DNA of 49,488 bases, taken from positions 1-49,488 of the forward strand of contig NZ_VFUA01000041.1 of assembly GCF_006440735.1 (NCBI RefSeq). Reading direction: 5' to 3'. Below the pieces are notes generated by a model that saw only the letters and a list, made by a program, of their open reading frames with translations, ran no database searches and was not told the DNA's origin. Below, piece by piece: positions 7,554 through 15,569 of the stretch. Made by a program: the position numbers and the translations under genes. Origin of the DNA: Mesorhizobium sp. B2-7-1 (GTDB lineage: Bacteria > Pseudomonadota > Alphaproteobacteria > Rhizobiales > Rhizobiaceae). Position 1 is the stretch's first letter. The number at the start of each line of letters is the position of its first letter.

Positions 7554-8441
7554 TCACTGCTGTGACGTGGCAATTCTAGTCTGGGCTGCGCCAAAGGACT
7601 CAATAACCGGAGCGAGTTCTTCAATCCTAAAGGCCTTGGCGCAATAGCCGAGATTGATCATCAAGTTCGTCCGGGCAACTTGGTAGCTGGTCGGCACCGG
7701 GGCTGGAACTATGAGTCCTTCGGCCGTCATCATCGGACCCGAATGCAATATCCCTATTAGGTAGATAAGCGGTCGTGTCATGAAGTTGATATTGCCGGCA
7801 TCGTCAGGGAAAATGTGCTCAAAGAAGGCAAAGATCGGGGAGCCGGAGGATCCTCCAAATGCAGCAATATCGATCACAATATCGGCGCTTCCTCGATAGT
7901 TCGCGGCATAGGGCATTGCCAGTGTCCCGCGTCTGATTATAGGCAGGTTGTTCACGTCGTCCATTATCCCGTTCGGAAAGCCCACCATCAGAACGCTCGT
8001 TGCCACATTGAGGGCGCTTTGTATGTTGGCGGGTGGCAAGTTTTCTTTTGTTAATAGGAGCGCGAAAGGCTTCTTGCCGACCGCTTCGAGGCTGTCAGTG
8101 ATCGGATTCAATGGGACCGCAGCTAAGTCGACGCTCGGGTCTGGATGTTCAAAGATGGGCAATTCGCCAGCTTCGGCACGAACTGCGGTAGCAGGACCAA
8201 GGATGCGGTTCCTATCACCGTCCATGGCGCCTACATCGAATTCAATCCATGTCTTCCGTGTCAGGACGTGCTTGTTAGATACGATGAGCGCAACTTGATG
8301 GGGACCTACATCGAGCCTGTAGAAGAAGCCCGTTCCAGTGTGCACCATGTTAGGATGTATTGGATCGCCGGCCCGAATTCGGATCACGGTGAAGGGCAGT
8401 CCTTTAAGGCCAGTTCGCTGGCTATCGTCGGCCATCGCCAT
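7554..8441 (-). CDS. Trypsin-like serine protease, probably cytoplasmic
   Basis: A 295-residue protein with a trypsin-like peptidase fold and an apparent catalytic triad: His58 in IVSNKHV, Asp105 in DPSVDLAAV, and Ser199 in GGSSGSPIF (equivalent to GDSGGP). A GFPNG segment near 154-158 is also typical of bacterial trypsin-2 members. There is no signal peptide or membrane segment, so it should act in the cytoplasm, unlike DegP-type proteases. No PDZ domain is present. It is transcribed divergently from the SIR2-domain gene with 265 bases between starts. Cytoplasmic trypsin-like domains are known partners in bacterial conflict and defence systems. Base composition matches the rest of the accessory block. 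Confidence 0.8.
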   Translation of the reverse strand: MAMADDSQRTGLKGLPFTVIRIRAGDPIHPNMVHTGTGFFYRLDVGPHQVALIVSNKHVLTRKTWIEFDVGAMDGDRNRILGPATAVRAEAGELPIFEHPDPSVDLAAVPLNPITDSLEAVGKKPFALLLTKENLPPANIQSALNVATSVLMVGFPNGIMDDVNNLPIIRRGTLAMPYAANYRGSADIVIDIAAFGGSSGSPIFAFFEHIFPDDAGNINFMTRPLIYLIGILHSGPMMTAEGLIVPAPVPTSYQVARTNLMINLGYCAKAFRIEELAPVIESFGAAQTRIATSQQ

Positions 8442-8706
8442 TTCTCAAACCCATCGCGTCGAAAGTTTTGATAACACACAGAAGTTTCGCCCGCGATATT
8501 GCCAATCCATTGGGTGGACGGGACAACTCCGCGCTTGGATGAGCTGCACGGAGCTTCGGGGATAAGCCCCAGAGTCCAGAAGCCAAACTCCAAGCGTCCA
8601 AAATATACAAATGATTAAAGTGGACAACCAAGCTGTTTGCTAATAGCCCGAAATCAATTGCTGCCGGCCTCGTTCCCGGTTATCGAAAAGATGGAGGCGA
8701 CATTAA
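8442..8706. promoter_or_regulatory. Divergent promoter region of the protease/SIR2 pair
   Basis: This 265-base AT-richer gap separates the starts of the leftward protease and rightward SIR2 genes and must hold both promoters. A strong ribosome-binding site, ggagg at 8694-8698, serves the SIR2 start. I see no unambiguous -35/-10 pair. The shared region would allow co-regulation of the two genes. Confidence 0.4.
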
Positions 8707-10095
8707 ATGGCTAAAGAAGAGACTGGCACTGTGGGCACGGCGACAGACGGCGAGTTGGATACAGCAGTAAGCGTCGCGGGAGCAATCCAAGCTGTAGTGG
8801 AGGAGTTTGACGTTCAGCCGGTCCTATTCATCGGCGCAGGCCTAGCTCGGAGATACATGCAAGCTCCGGATTGGGAGGGTGCGCTCAGGTACGCCCTCGA
8901 AATTCTTGGTGAGAGTGCGCCATCGTATTCTTACTTCGCCCAGAAGTTCGGGGACGACAAAGTCAAGATCGGTACCGCCATAGCCGACTTGATCTTCGAA
9001 TGGGCATGGAGCGACGGTAGAGATCATTTCGACGCCGCGCTTTTCGAGGGAGCCGACAGACATGTGTTCATAAAATCGATAATCGCCGAGCATCTGAAGA
9101 AGATCACACCGGCCGATCGCGACGGTCTTGCGGCGAAATATAATGAAGAGATATCCGCGTTGAGGGACATACGCCCTCATGCGATCATAACTACAAATTA
9201 TGATTCCATGATCGAGCTGATTTTTGAGGGCTACGAACCTATAGTTGGCCGTGGCGTACTGAGGTACGACCTCAATTCCTTCGGCGAAATCTTTCATATT
9301 CACGGCATGCTTGGAGAGCCACAAAGCCTCGTTCTCACTAGCGGTGACTATGAGAACTGGCACAAGCAGAGCCGATACTTCGCGGCAAAGCTCCTCACCT
9401 ATTTTGTCGAACACCCAGTCTTTATTTTTGGCTATGGCTTGGGTGACCCGAATGTCCGGACACTCCTCCAGGATATAGGGCGGATTGTTGCCGACGAGAC
9501 CGGTTTGGTTAGCAACGTTGCCCAGGTGGTATGGCATGCCGAACTTAAATCAGGTCCATCGCAGTCCGAAGTGGTAATCGACGACGATGAAGAAAGCGGT
9601 CGACAATACAGGTTACGCGTCTTCAACGTGTCATCTCTAAGGGAGGTCTTCGAGTTGCTGTCCGCAAGGCACGAGTTGAAGCAGGTAAATCCTGCCTTGC
9701 TTCGAGCTTTGGCTGCGAGATTGATGAAGCTCACGCGCAAGGATATTCCTCGCGGAACTGTGGAGGTGGACTATGCTACTCTAGAAAAGGTTGCCCAAGA
9801 CGATGAGCAACTCCCCCGTATGCTCGGTCTAACCTTTGCTGACACCGACAACAAGACACATCCCTTTACGCTATCGCAAGTTGCGGACGAGTTAAAGCTG
9901 AAGGGGTGGAATGATCTAAATCCAGTTATCCGAAAAATTAAGGATGAGAAAAGGGTTGATTTGCGAGCGTCTGATAATTGTTATCACGAGCGGATTAAGA
10001 CAGGAAAGAGATCAGCCACGAGGAAGTGGTCGCATGAAGCTGTCGATCTATTCCGCAATGTGATGGCAGGAAAGGAATATAAACTAAGAGATTGA
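8707..10095 (+). CDS. SIR2-like domain protein, putative NAD-consuming defence effector
   Basis: A 462-residue protein whose residues 35-265 are a SIR2-like domain: nucleotide-binding GAG at 43-45 (VLFIGAGLA), TTNYD at 162-166, HIHG at 197-200 with the candidate catalytic His, and FGYGLGDPNV about 245 for the closing loop. SIR2-like proteins of this sort commonly act as NAD+ hydrolases in anti-phage systems (for example in Thoeris, DSR and prokaryotic Argonaute systems). The C-terminal 150 residues, with PFTLSQVADEL and a basic end, look like a small helix-turn-helix or winged-helix sensor, which I cannot assign. Composition is AT-richer than the host genes. It is divergent from the trypsin-like protease. 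The ATG at 8707 follows ggagg. Confidence 0.8.
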   Translation: MAKEETGTVGTATDGELDTAVSVAGAIQAVVEEFDVQPVLFIGAGLARRYMQAPDWEGALRYALEILGESAPSYSYFAQKFGDDKVKIGTAIADLIFEWAWSDGRDHFDAALFEGADRHVFIKSIIAEHLKKITPADRDGLAAKYNEEISALRDIRPHAIITTNYDSMIELIFEGYEPIVGRGVLRYDLNSFGEIFHIHGMLGEPQSLVLTSGDYENWHKQSRYFAAKLLTYFVEHPVFIFGYGLGDPNVRTLLQDIGRIVADETGLVSNVAQVVWHAELKSGPSQSEVVIDDDEESGRQYRLRVFNVSSLREVFELLSARHELKQVNPALLRALAARLMKLTRKDIPRGTVEVDYATLEKVAQDDEQLPRMLGLTFADTDNKTHPFTLSQVADELKLKGWNDLNPVIRKIKDEKRVDLRASDNCYHERIKTGKRSATRKWSHEAVDLFRNVMAGKEYKLRD

Positions 10096-10162
10096 CTCGA
10101 TCGAATGACAATCAAGTTTTTACAAATCAGCGTCTCAAACTAACTAGTTAACGACGGCAGCC

Positions 10163-10408
10163 TCACCCCCCCGCCAGCCTCGGCAGCAGAAATATCTCCG
10201 CGTCCTCCGGCAGTTCCTTACTCCACGTATCGCGATAAATCGTGCCATCAATCGCGACCGCGATCCCGCGATCGATCCACGGCTCAATTCCGGGATACTG
10301 TTCCGCCAGTTTGCGGAACAGTTCCCTTATGTCCTTGGCCTCGATGTCGTGCTTGGCTTTGCCTCCGGCGACGGTGCTGAGCGAGCCCCAGAGGGTGACT
10401 TCGACCAT
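10163..10408 (-). CDS. MoaD/ThiS-family sulfur carrier protein
   Basis: An 81-residue beta-grasp protein ending in the diagnostic Gly-Gly (LPRLAGG), the terminus that is adenylated and thiocarboxylated in MoaD/ThiS carriers. The VTLWGSLSTVAGGKAKHDIE start and the EIFLLPRLAGG end match the ubiquitin-like fold. It lies 16 bases after the stop of the Mo-subunit gene on the same strand with gagg before its ATG, so it is the last gene of the molybdenum hydroxylase operon. That suggests a dedicated role in sulfuration or molybdopterin supply for that enzyme (inference). No MoaE-like or adenylyltransferase partner is present here. Confidence 0.8.
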   Translation of the reverse strand: MVEVTLWGSLSTVAGGKAKHDIEAKDIRELFRKLAEQYPGIEPWIDRGIAVAIDGTIYRDTWSKELPEDAEIFLLPRLAGG

Positions 10409-10424
10409 CGCCGCTAGCCTCGGT

Positions 10425-12689
10425 TCAGCCTTCCCGCTCCGCGTCGAGCGCCGCGAGAATGCGCGGCGGCGACATCGGGATGTGGGTCATGCGCACGCCG
10501 ACCGCGTTCGACACCGCGTTGGCGATTGCCGCCAGCGGCGGCACGATCGAGGTTTCGCCCACGCCGCGCACGCCATAGGGGTGGTTGGGGTTGGGGATTT
10601 CCAGGATTTGCGTGTCGATCATCGGCAGGTCGGAGCACACCGGGATGCGGTAGTCGAGGAAGCCCGCATTCTGCAGCCGTCCGTCCTTGCCGTAGATATA
10701 CTCCTCGTTGAGCGCCCAGCCGATGCCTTGCGCCGCACCGCCCTGGTACTGGCCCTCGACATAGGTCGGGTGCACCGCCTTGCCGGCATCCTGCACCACC
10801 GTGTAGCGGATAACCCGGGTCGCGCCGGTTTCGGGGTCGACCTCGATGTCGCAGATATGGGTGGCGAAGGAGACGCCCGCGCCGTCGGCCACGAGCTCGC
10901 TATGGCCGGCAATCGGTCCGCCGGTGGTGCCCGACTTGGCCGCGATGTCCTTCAGCGACAGCGGCGACAGATTGCCGTATTTCTCGCCCTTGGCGATGGC
11001 GTGGCCCTTTTCCCAGACCACGTCTTCCACCGGGATGTCCCACATCTGCGCCGCGCGGTCGCGCAGGATCAGAATAGCGTTGCGGGCGGCCGAGATCGTC
11101 GCCATCGAGGACGAGAAGGTGCCGCGGCTGCCGTCGGTCATGTCGTTGTAGCCCAGCGAGGACGTGTCGGCGACGATCGCCTTGAGCTGCGAATAGTCGA
11201 TGCCGAGCTCCTCCGCCGCAACCAGCGACAGCGAGGCGCGGGAGCCGCCGACGTCGACGGTGCCCACGGCCAGCGACACCGAGCCGTCCATGCCAATATT
11301 CAAATCCACGCAGGTCTGGCCGCCGAAATTGAACCAGAAGCCGCAGGCCATGCCGCGCCCCTGGTTGGCTTTCAGCGGCGCCTTCATGTGCGGATGCTTC
11401 TTCACCGCCTCCAGCGTCGGACCGATGCCGATCGGCCCGTAGACCGGGCCGTAGGAGGCGCGGGTGCCTTCCTGCGCGGCGTTCTTGATGCGGAAATCCA
11501 CCGCGTCCATGCCGATCTCGCGGGCGAGCTCGTCGATCGAGCTTTCCACCGCGAAGGCCGCCATCGGCGCCGACGGCGCGCGATAGGCCGCGGTCTTCGG
11601 CCGGTTGACCAGCACCTCGAAGCCGACGGTCTTGACGTTTTCGAGCTTGTAGCAGGCGAACGCCGTCATGGCGCCGATCTCGGCCCAGGAGCCGGCATAG
11701 GGGCCGCAGCTATAGCGCAGCGTCGCTTCCGCGGCGGTGATGGTGCCGTCCTTTTTCGCGCCGATCCTGACGTCGATCGAGGTGGCGCTGGTTGGCCCTG
11801 AGGCGCGGAACACCTCGTCGCGGGTCATGACGAGCTTCACCGGGCGGCCGGCCTTGCGCGACAGCGCCAGCGCCACCGGCTCGGCCCAGACATGGGTCTT
11901 GCCGCCGAAACCGCCGCCGATCTCCGACGAGGTGACGCGCAGCTTCGAGGCTTCGAGCCCAAGCAGTTGGGCGCAATGCTGGCGGTAGACGAAATGGCCT
12001 TGCGTGCAGACCCACAGATCCGCCGTGCCGTCCGGGTTGACGCTCGCCACGCAGGCATGCGGCTCGATATAGCCCTGATGCGTCTGCTCGGTCTTGAACG
12101 AGCGTTCGATCACGAAATCGGCCTCGGCGAAACCCTTGTGGACATCGCCATGGCCGAACTGCGTGCGCTTGGTGATGTTGGAGGGCTTTGCCGGCTTTTC
12201 CTCGAGACCCTCGGTGAAGACCTGGTCGTTGATCAGCGGCGCGTGGTGATGCGCGGCCTCGTCGACATCGGTGACATGCGGCAGCACCTCATAGTCGACC
12301 TCGATCAGCTTCAGCGCCTGGCGGGCGATGCGGGCGTCGATCGCCGCCACCGCGGCCACCGCATGGCCGTCATAGAGCGCCTTCTTGCGCGCCATCGAGT
12401 TGTCGAGAATGTCGTACATGGCGGCGTCGCCATCGGTGAGGTCCGGCAGGTCCTTCGCCGTGATCACCGCCTTCACGCCGGCGAGCTTTTCCGCCTTCGA
12501 GGTGTCGATGCTCTTGATCACCGCATGGGCGTGCGGGCTGCGTAAGATCCGGCCCACCAACTGTCCAGCCATGTTGAAGTCGGCGCCGTAGCGGGCGCGT
12601 CCGGTCACCTTGTCGATGCCGTCGGGGCGGAGCGGGCGCGTGCCAACCGAGGAGAATTTGCGTCCGGTAAAGCGCGGATCGAAATTCAT
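10425..12689 (-). CDS. Molybdopterin-binding large subunit of a xanthine dehydrogenase/CoxL-type hydroxylase
   Basis: A 754-residue catalytic subunit of the aldehyde oxidase/xanthine dehydrogenase superfamily. The N-terminal a/b hammerhead domain (about 20-125, VGRILRSPHAHAVIKSIDTS) is followed by the Mo-binding domain with GGGFGGKTHVWAEPVALA. The C-terminal GVRGVGETSIVPP supplies the conserved catalytic Glu (E712). The active-site loop reads AYRAPSAP (about 367), neither AYxCSFR of form I CO dehydrogenase nor the AYRGAGR of form II, so CO oxidation is not supported. Substrate is unknown; aldehydes, purines or N-heterocycles are possible. It starts 2 bases after the 2Fe-2S subunit stop, within a FAD / 2Fe-2S / Mo / MoaD operon. 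Confidence 0.9.
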   Translation of the reverse strand: MNFDPRFTGRKFSSVGTRPLRPDGIDKVTGRARYGADFNMAGQLVGRILRSPHAHAVIKSIDTSKAEKLAGVKAVITAKDLPDLTDGDAAMYDILDNSMARKKALYDGHAVAAVAAIDARIARQALKLIEVDYEVLPHVTDVDEAAHHHAPLINDQVFTEGLEEKPAKPSNITKRTQFGHGDVHKGFAEADFVIERSFKTEQTHQGYIEPHACVASVNPDGTADLWVCTQGHFVYRQHCAQLLGLEASKLRVTSSEIGGGFGGKTHVWAEPVALALSRKAGRPVKLVMTRDEVFRASGPTSATSIDVRIGAKKDGTITAAEATLRYSCGPYAGSWAEIGAMTAFACYKLENVKTVGFEVLVNRPKTAAYRAPSAPMAAFAVESSIDELAREIGMDAVDFRIKNAAQEGTRASYGPVYGPIGIGPTLEAVKKHPHMKAPLKANQGRGMACGFWFNFGGQTCVDLNIGMDGSVSLAVGTVDVGGSRASLSLVAAEELGIDYSQLKAIVADTSSLGYNDMTDGSRGTFSSSMATISAARNAILILRDRAAQMWDIPVEDVVWEKGHAIAKGEKYGNLSPLSLKDIAAKSGTTGGPIAGHSELVADGAGVSFATHICDIEVDPETGATRVIRYTVVQDAGKAVHPTYVEGQYQGGAAQGIGWALNEEYIYGKDGRLQNAGFLDYRIPVCSDLPMIDTQILEIPNPNHPYGVRGVGETSIVPPLAAIANAVSNAVGVRMTHIPMSPPRILAALDAEREG

Positions 12690-12691
12690 GA

Positions 12692-13168
12692 TCAGGCTCC
12701 CTTCATCACGTTGGCCGCGTCCTGGACGGCGCGCACGATCTTGTCATAGCCGGTGCAGCGGCAGAGGTTGCCGGCCAGCCCGAAGCGGATTTCCTCCTCG
12801 GTGGGCGAGGGGTTCTTGGCCAAGAGGTCCTTCGCCGCGATCAGGAAGCCCGGCGTGCAGATGCCGCATTGCAGCGCCGCATGCTCGATGAACTTCTGCT
12901 GCAGCGGGTGCAACTGGTCGCCATGCGCCATACCTTCGATGGTCTCGACCTTGCGGCCTTCGGCTTCCGCGCCCAGCACCAGGCAGGAGCAGACCAGCCT
13001 GCCGTCGACGATGACGCTGCAGGCGCCGCAGTCGCCGGTGCCGCAGCCTTCCTTGGCGCCGGTCAGGCCGAGGCGATCGCGCAGCACTTCAAGCAGCGTC
13101 TCGTCGGGCTGGCACAGATATTCGACGGCGTCGCCGTTGATGGTGGTTGATACAGCTACACCGGCCAT
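12692..13168 (-). CDS. 2Fe-2S small subunit of the molybdenum hydroxylase
   Basis: A 158-residue electron-transfer subunit. The plant-ferredoxin-type cluster is seen as C42-x4-C47-x2-C50-x11-C62 (EGCGTGDCGACSV..VCSC). The C-terminal four-helix cluster domain has CGICTPGF and NLCRCTGYDKI. These two centres relay electrons from the Mo site to the FAD subunit. A longer upstream frame is open, but the ATG at 13168 has gggagg at 11 bases and its A overlaps the preceding TAA by one base, a typical coupling. It forms the middle of the three-subunit operon. Confidence 0.93.
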   Translation of the reverse strand: MAGVAVSTTINGDAVEYLCQPDETLLEVLRDRLGLTGAKEGCGTGDCGACSVIVDGRLVCSCLVLGAEAEGRKVETIEGMAHGDQLHPLQQKFIEHAALQCGICTPGFLIAAKDLLAKNPSPTEEEIRFGLAGNLCRCTGYDKIVRAVQDAANVMKGA

Positions 13169-14028
13169 TATTTGCCTCCCGCACGCTTGTAGGCGATAGC
13201 GGCGGCCCTTTGCGCCAGCACGCCCGCGACTTTCCGCCTGAATTCGATGGTGCCGCGCTTGTCGTCGATCGGACGGCAGGCGCCTGAGCAGATCTTGGCC
13301 AGCCGCTCCAGCGTGGCTTCGTCGAGCTTCGAGCCGACCAGCACCTGGCCCGCTTCCTCGACCAGCAGCACGGTCGGTGCGGCGGCGCCCAGCGCAACGC
13401 GCGCGGTCTTGATCGCGCCCTTGTCGTCCAGCGTCAGGTTGACGCCGGCGCTCACCACCGCGATGTCCATCTCGGTGCGCGGAATGAAGCGCAGATAGGC
13501 GTCGCCTGCATGCACGGGGCGCTTGTCGAGCAGGATCGCCTCGATGATCTCGCCCTTGGCAAGCGATGTGCGGCCGGGTCCGGTCGGCACGCTTTCCACG
13601 GCAATGGTGCGCTTGCCCGAAGGCCCGGCGACCACCGCCTTGGCGCCGGCCGCCACCAGCGCCGGCACGCTGTCGGCGGCGGGCGAGGCGTTGCAGAGAT
13701 TGCCGGTGATGGTGCAGCGGCCCTGCACCTGCTTGGAGCCGATCAGATTGGCCGCCTCGACGACGCCCGGCCACGCCTTGCGCACGGCCTTGTTCTCGCC
13801 CAGCACCGCGCAGGGCACCGCGGCGCCGATCCGGAAGCCGTCAGCCGTTTCGGTGATGTCGGCCAGGCCGCCTATCGCCTTGATGTCGACGATCAGCTCG
13901 GGCTCGATGAAGCCGCCCTTCATCCTCACCAAAAGGTCACTGCCCCCGGCAAGGATCGCGGCCGGGCCTACCGCCTTGGCGAGCTCGCCAACGGCATCTT
14001 CGATTGAAAGCGGACGTATGTAACGCAT
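13168..14028 (-). CDS. FAD-binding medium subunit of the molybdenum hydroxylase
   Basis: A 286-residue subunit of the CoxM/XdhB type. The N-terminal FAD-binding domain has ILAGGSDLLVRMK (about 25-37), the pyrophosphate-binding AGGxD motif, and the second conserved RCTITGNLCNASPAAD (about 103-118). The C-terminal CO-dehydrogenase flavoprotein domain follows from about 170. It passes electrons from the 2Fe-2S subunit to an external acceptor. The ATG at 14028 is preceded by aagggga. It is the first gene of the leftward operon; the gap to the next gene upstream (14029-14279) carries a repeat hairpin and must hold the promoter. Confidence 0.9.
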   Translation of the reverse strand: MRYIRPLSIEDAVGELAKAVGPAAILAGGSDLLVRMKGGFIEPELIVDIKAIGGLADITETADGFRIGAAVPCAVLGENKAVRKAWPGVVEAANLIGSKQVQGRCTITGNLCNASPAADSVPALVAAGAKAVVAGPSGKRTIAVESVPTGPGRTSLAKGEIIEAILLDKRPVHAGDAYLRFIPRTEMDIAVVSAGVNLTLDDKGAIKTARVALGAAAPTVLLVEEAGQVLVGSKLDEATLERLAKICSGACRPIDDKRGTIEFRRKVAGVLAQRAAAIAYKRAGGK

Positions 14029-14170
14029 CGTCTCCCCTTGGTCGTCGCTATGTCAGCGACCGTTATAAAGAGTCTGGTTATAATGGCCATCCCGTTCATG
14101 CATGTCCGGGTTGGGCCAGAGCGATGCTCCAGATGCGCCCAGCGGGCAGGCCAGGGCAGGGCGGCCACTT

Positions 14171-14225
14171 CCTTCTCCTCGTCATTATACGGGGAGAAGG
14201 TCCCGGCAGGCGGATGAGGGGCGGC
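14171..14225. repeat. Intergenic palindromic repeat with G-rich tail
   Basis: CCTTCTCctCGT-cattat-ACGgggAGAAGG (14171-14200) is an inverted repeat with one mismatch. It is followed by tcccggcaggcggatgaggggcggcgcc, a tail recalled from dispersed rhizobial repeats. It lies in the 251-base gap between the Imm11-like gene end and the FAD-subunit start. As a stem-loop it could also act in termination of the Imm11-like transcript. Confidence 0.5.
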
Positions 14226-14279
14226 GCCGGCGTCGGTGATTGCCCGTCTCCGCCACAAACCGCAAAACTGTTATTCGCC

Positions 14280-14816
14280 TCAGGCGATTGCCGTTCCCGA
14301 GGCCCATACCGGCTCGAATGAGACGTTGCGCAACCCGGCGTTGCGCACCCGCTCCACGAACACCTCGTTGACGAAGACAGGGGAACCCCGCATCGGCAGC
14401 TTGAACACTTCCGCCGTGCCGATCTTGGCGGCGTCGAAAGCATATCGCTCGATCGCCAAGATATCGCCGTCGTCGAAGCGCACGATCCGCGAATTCGCCT
14501 CGTCCAGCGCATCGATCACCTTGGTGACGTTGAGCAGCCAGACCTTCTCGCCGCGCAGCGCGACGAGCTCGCCATAGGGGGCGAGCGTCGCCGCCAGCGC
14601 ATCGACGGCCGCCTGGCGCAAAAGCGGGGCGTGCTCGCCGAGCCAGGGGAAATCGGAATAGAGCCGCTCGCCTTCCTCGACGCGCCGCATCACCGGCGGC
14701 TGCCAGCCGTCCAGCGAGCGCCCATCGAGGCCGAAGAACACCTCGTAAGTCTCGTCATCGACCGGCAGCACCCATTCCTGCCCCTCCGACACGGCGAATT
14801 GATGGATGGTCGTCAT
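14280..14816 (-). CDS. Imm11/DUF1629-like protein, orphan
   Basis: A 178-residue protein that resembles the Imm11 (DUF1629) immunity-protein family. It has the pattern of a central region with FDDGDILAIERYAFDAAKI (about 124-142), VFKLPMRGSPVFVNEVFVER, and the closing GLRNVSFEPVWASG typical of that family. Imm11 proteins neutralise polymorphic toxins. No toxin, Rhs or contact-dependent inhibition gene is seen on either side, so if the assignment is right this is an orphan immunity gene or has another job. A longer upstream frame is open, but the ATG at 14816 gives the usual length for the family. The upstream 291-base gap (14817-15107) holds nothing recognisable. Confidence 0.55.
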   Translation of the reverse strand: MTTIHQFAVSEGQEWVLPVDDETYEVFFGLDGRSLDGWQPPVMRRVEEGERLYSDFPWLGEHAPLLRQAAVDALAATLAPYGELVALRGEKVWLLNVTKVIDALDEANSRIVRFDDGDILAIERYAFDAAKIGTAEVFKLPMRGSPVFVNEVFVERVRNAGLRNVSFEPVWASGTAIA

Positions 14817-15107
14817 TGCAAGATGTCCCGCTGGTTCGACTGAGGCATGGGATGACGGCTCGTGCCCGATGCCCTGCGGCCCTCGACAGCGCGCGAAACC
14901 ATGCACCGGCCGGAAGCGGTATTCAAGCAAGGCCAGCCTGGCCGCGTCGCACGCCAGGCCGACACCTGCGAGGCAACCGAGCGTCCGGCGGGACAATGAT
15001 GGTCGGCGGCGGATGCTGGCGCCTGCGCTTGCAGGGTGCGCGGGACCAATCCCCGACCGGACACCGGTCGATATTGTTATGCCGGCTTGCCGCCTGTATG
15101 AGCGGGC

Positions 15108-15455
15108 ATGACCTCGCTCTCCCGTCTCGCCGCGCTCGTCCTGCTGGCCATCATCACCTTTGCAACGCTGTCGCCCATCCAGTTCCGGCCGCATCTTGGC
15201 GACGCCAACGTGGAGCGCGCTTTGGCCTACATCCTGTTCGGGCTGGCCCTGGCGCTCGGGTTTCCGTCCCGGGTCGCGCAGACCGTGCTGTTCGTTTGCG
15301 TGGTGGCCGGTGTGCTGGAGTTCCTGCAGCTATTCGATCCCGGCCGGCATGCGCGCGCCCTCGACGCCCTTGTCAAGGCGGCGGCGGGCGTCGCCGGGAT
15401 CGTGCTGGGGCGCATCATCATCGCGCTCGCCAGCCGGGCCGCTGCGCGCCGCTAG
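15108..15455 (+). CDS. VanZ-like family membrane protein
   Basis: A 115-residue integral membrane protein with about four hydrophobic helices. It shows the VanZ-like signature: a first helix leading into TLSPIQFRPHLG (about 20-31), ERALAYILFGLALALGF, then a third helix ending in LEFLQLFDPGRHARALDALV, and the final helix. Members often occur in rhizobia as stand-alone genes of unknown role; only the founding VanZ is tied to teicoplanin resistance, so no resistance function is inferred. The gene is divergent from the Imm11-like gene and lies 114 bases ahead of the GlxA-type regulator. Confidence 0.75.
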   Translation: MTSLSRLAALVLLAIITFATLSPIQFRPHLGDANVERALAYILFGLALALGFPSRVAQTVLFVCVVAGVLEFLQLFDPGRHARALDALVKAAAGVAGIVLGRIIIALASRAAARR

Positions 15456-15569
15456 CCCCACGACGTCGCGGCCCCGGTGGTGTTTCGACCGCATGCAGGT
15501 CGGAATCAGAAGGCCCGGCCCTGGGATTTCGCATAATGTCCGGTTGAGCGAGGATGGTCCCGGAGGCAA

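Noticed and set aside
10242..11801. Long open frame (519 codons) on the plus strand opposite the Mo-subunit gene
   Set aside because: It is antisense to a clear molybdopterin subunit. Its Arg/His/Gly-rich composition is the usual mirror of high-GC third-position bias, and it has no ribosome-binding site or family motif.
10425..14028. Carbon monoxide dehydrogenase (coxMSL)
   Set aside because: The three-subunit order fits, but the Mo subunit lacks both the AYxCSFR and AYRGAGR active-site loops, so only a general molybdenum hydroxylase is claimed.
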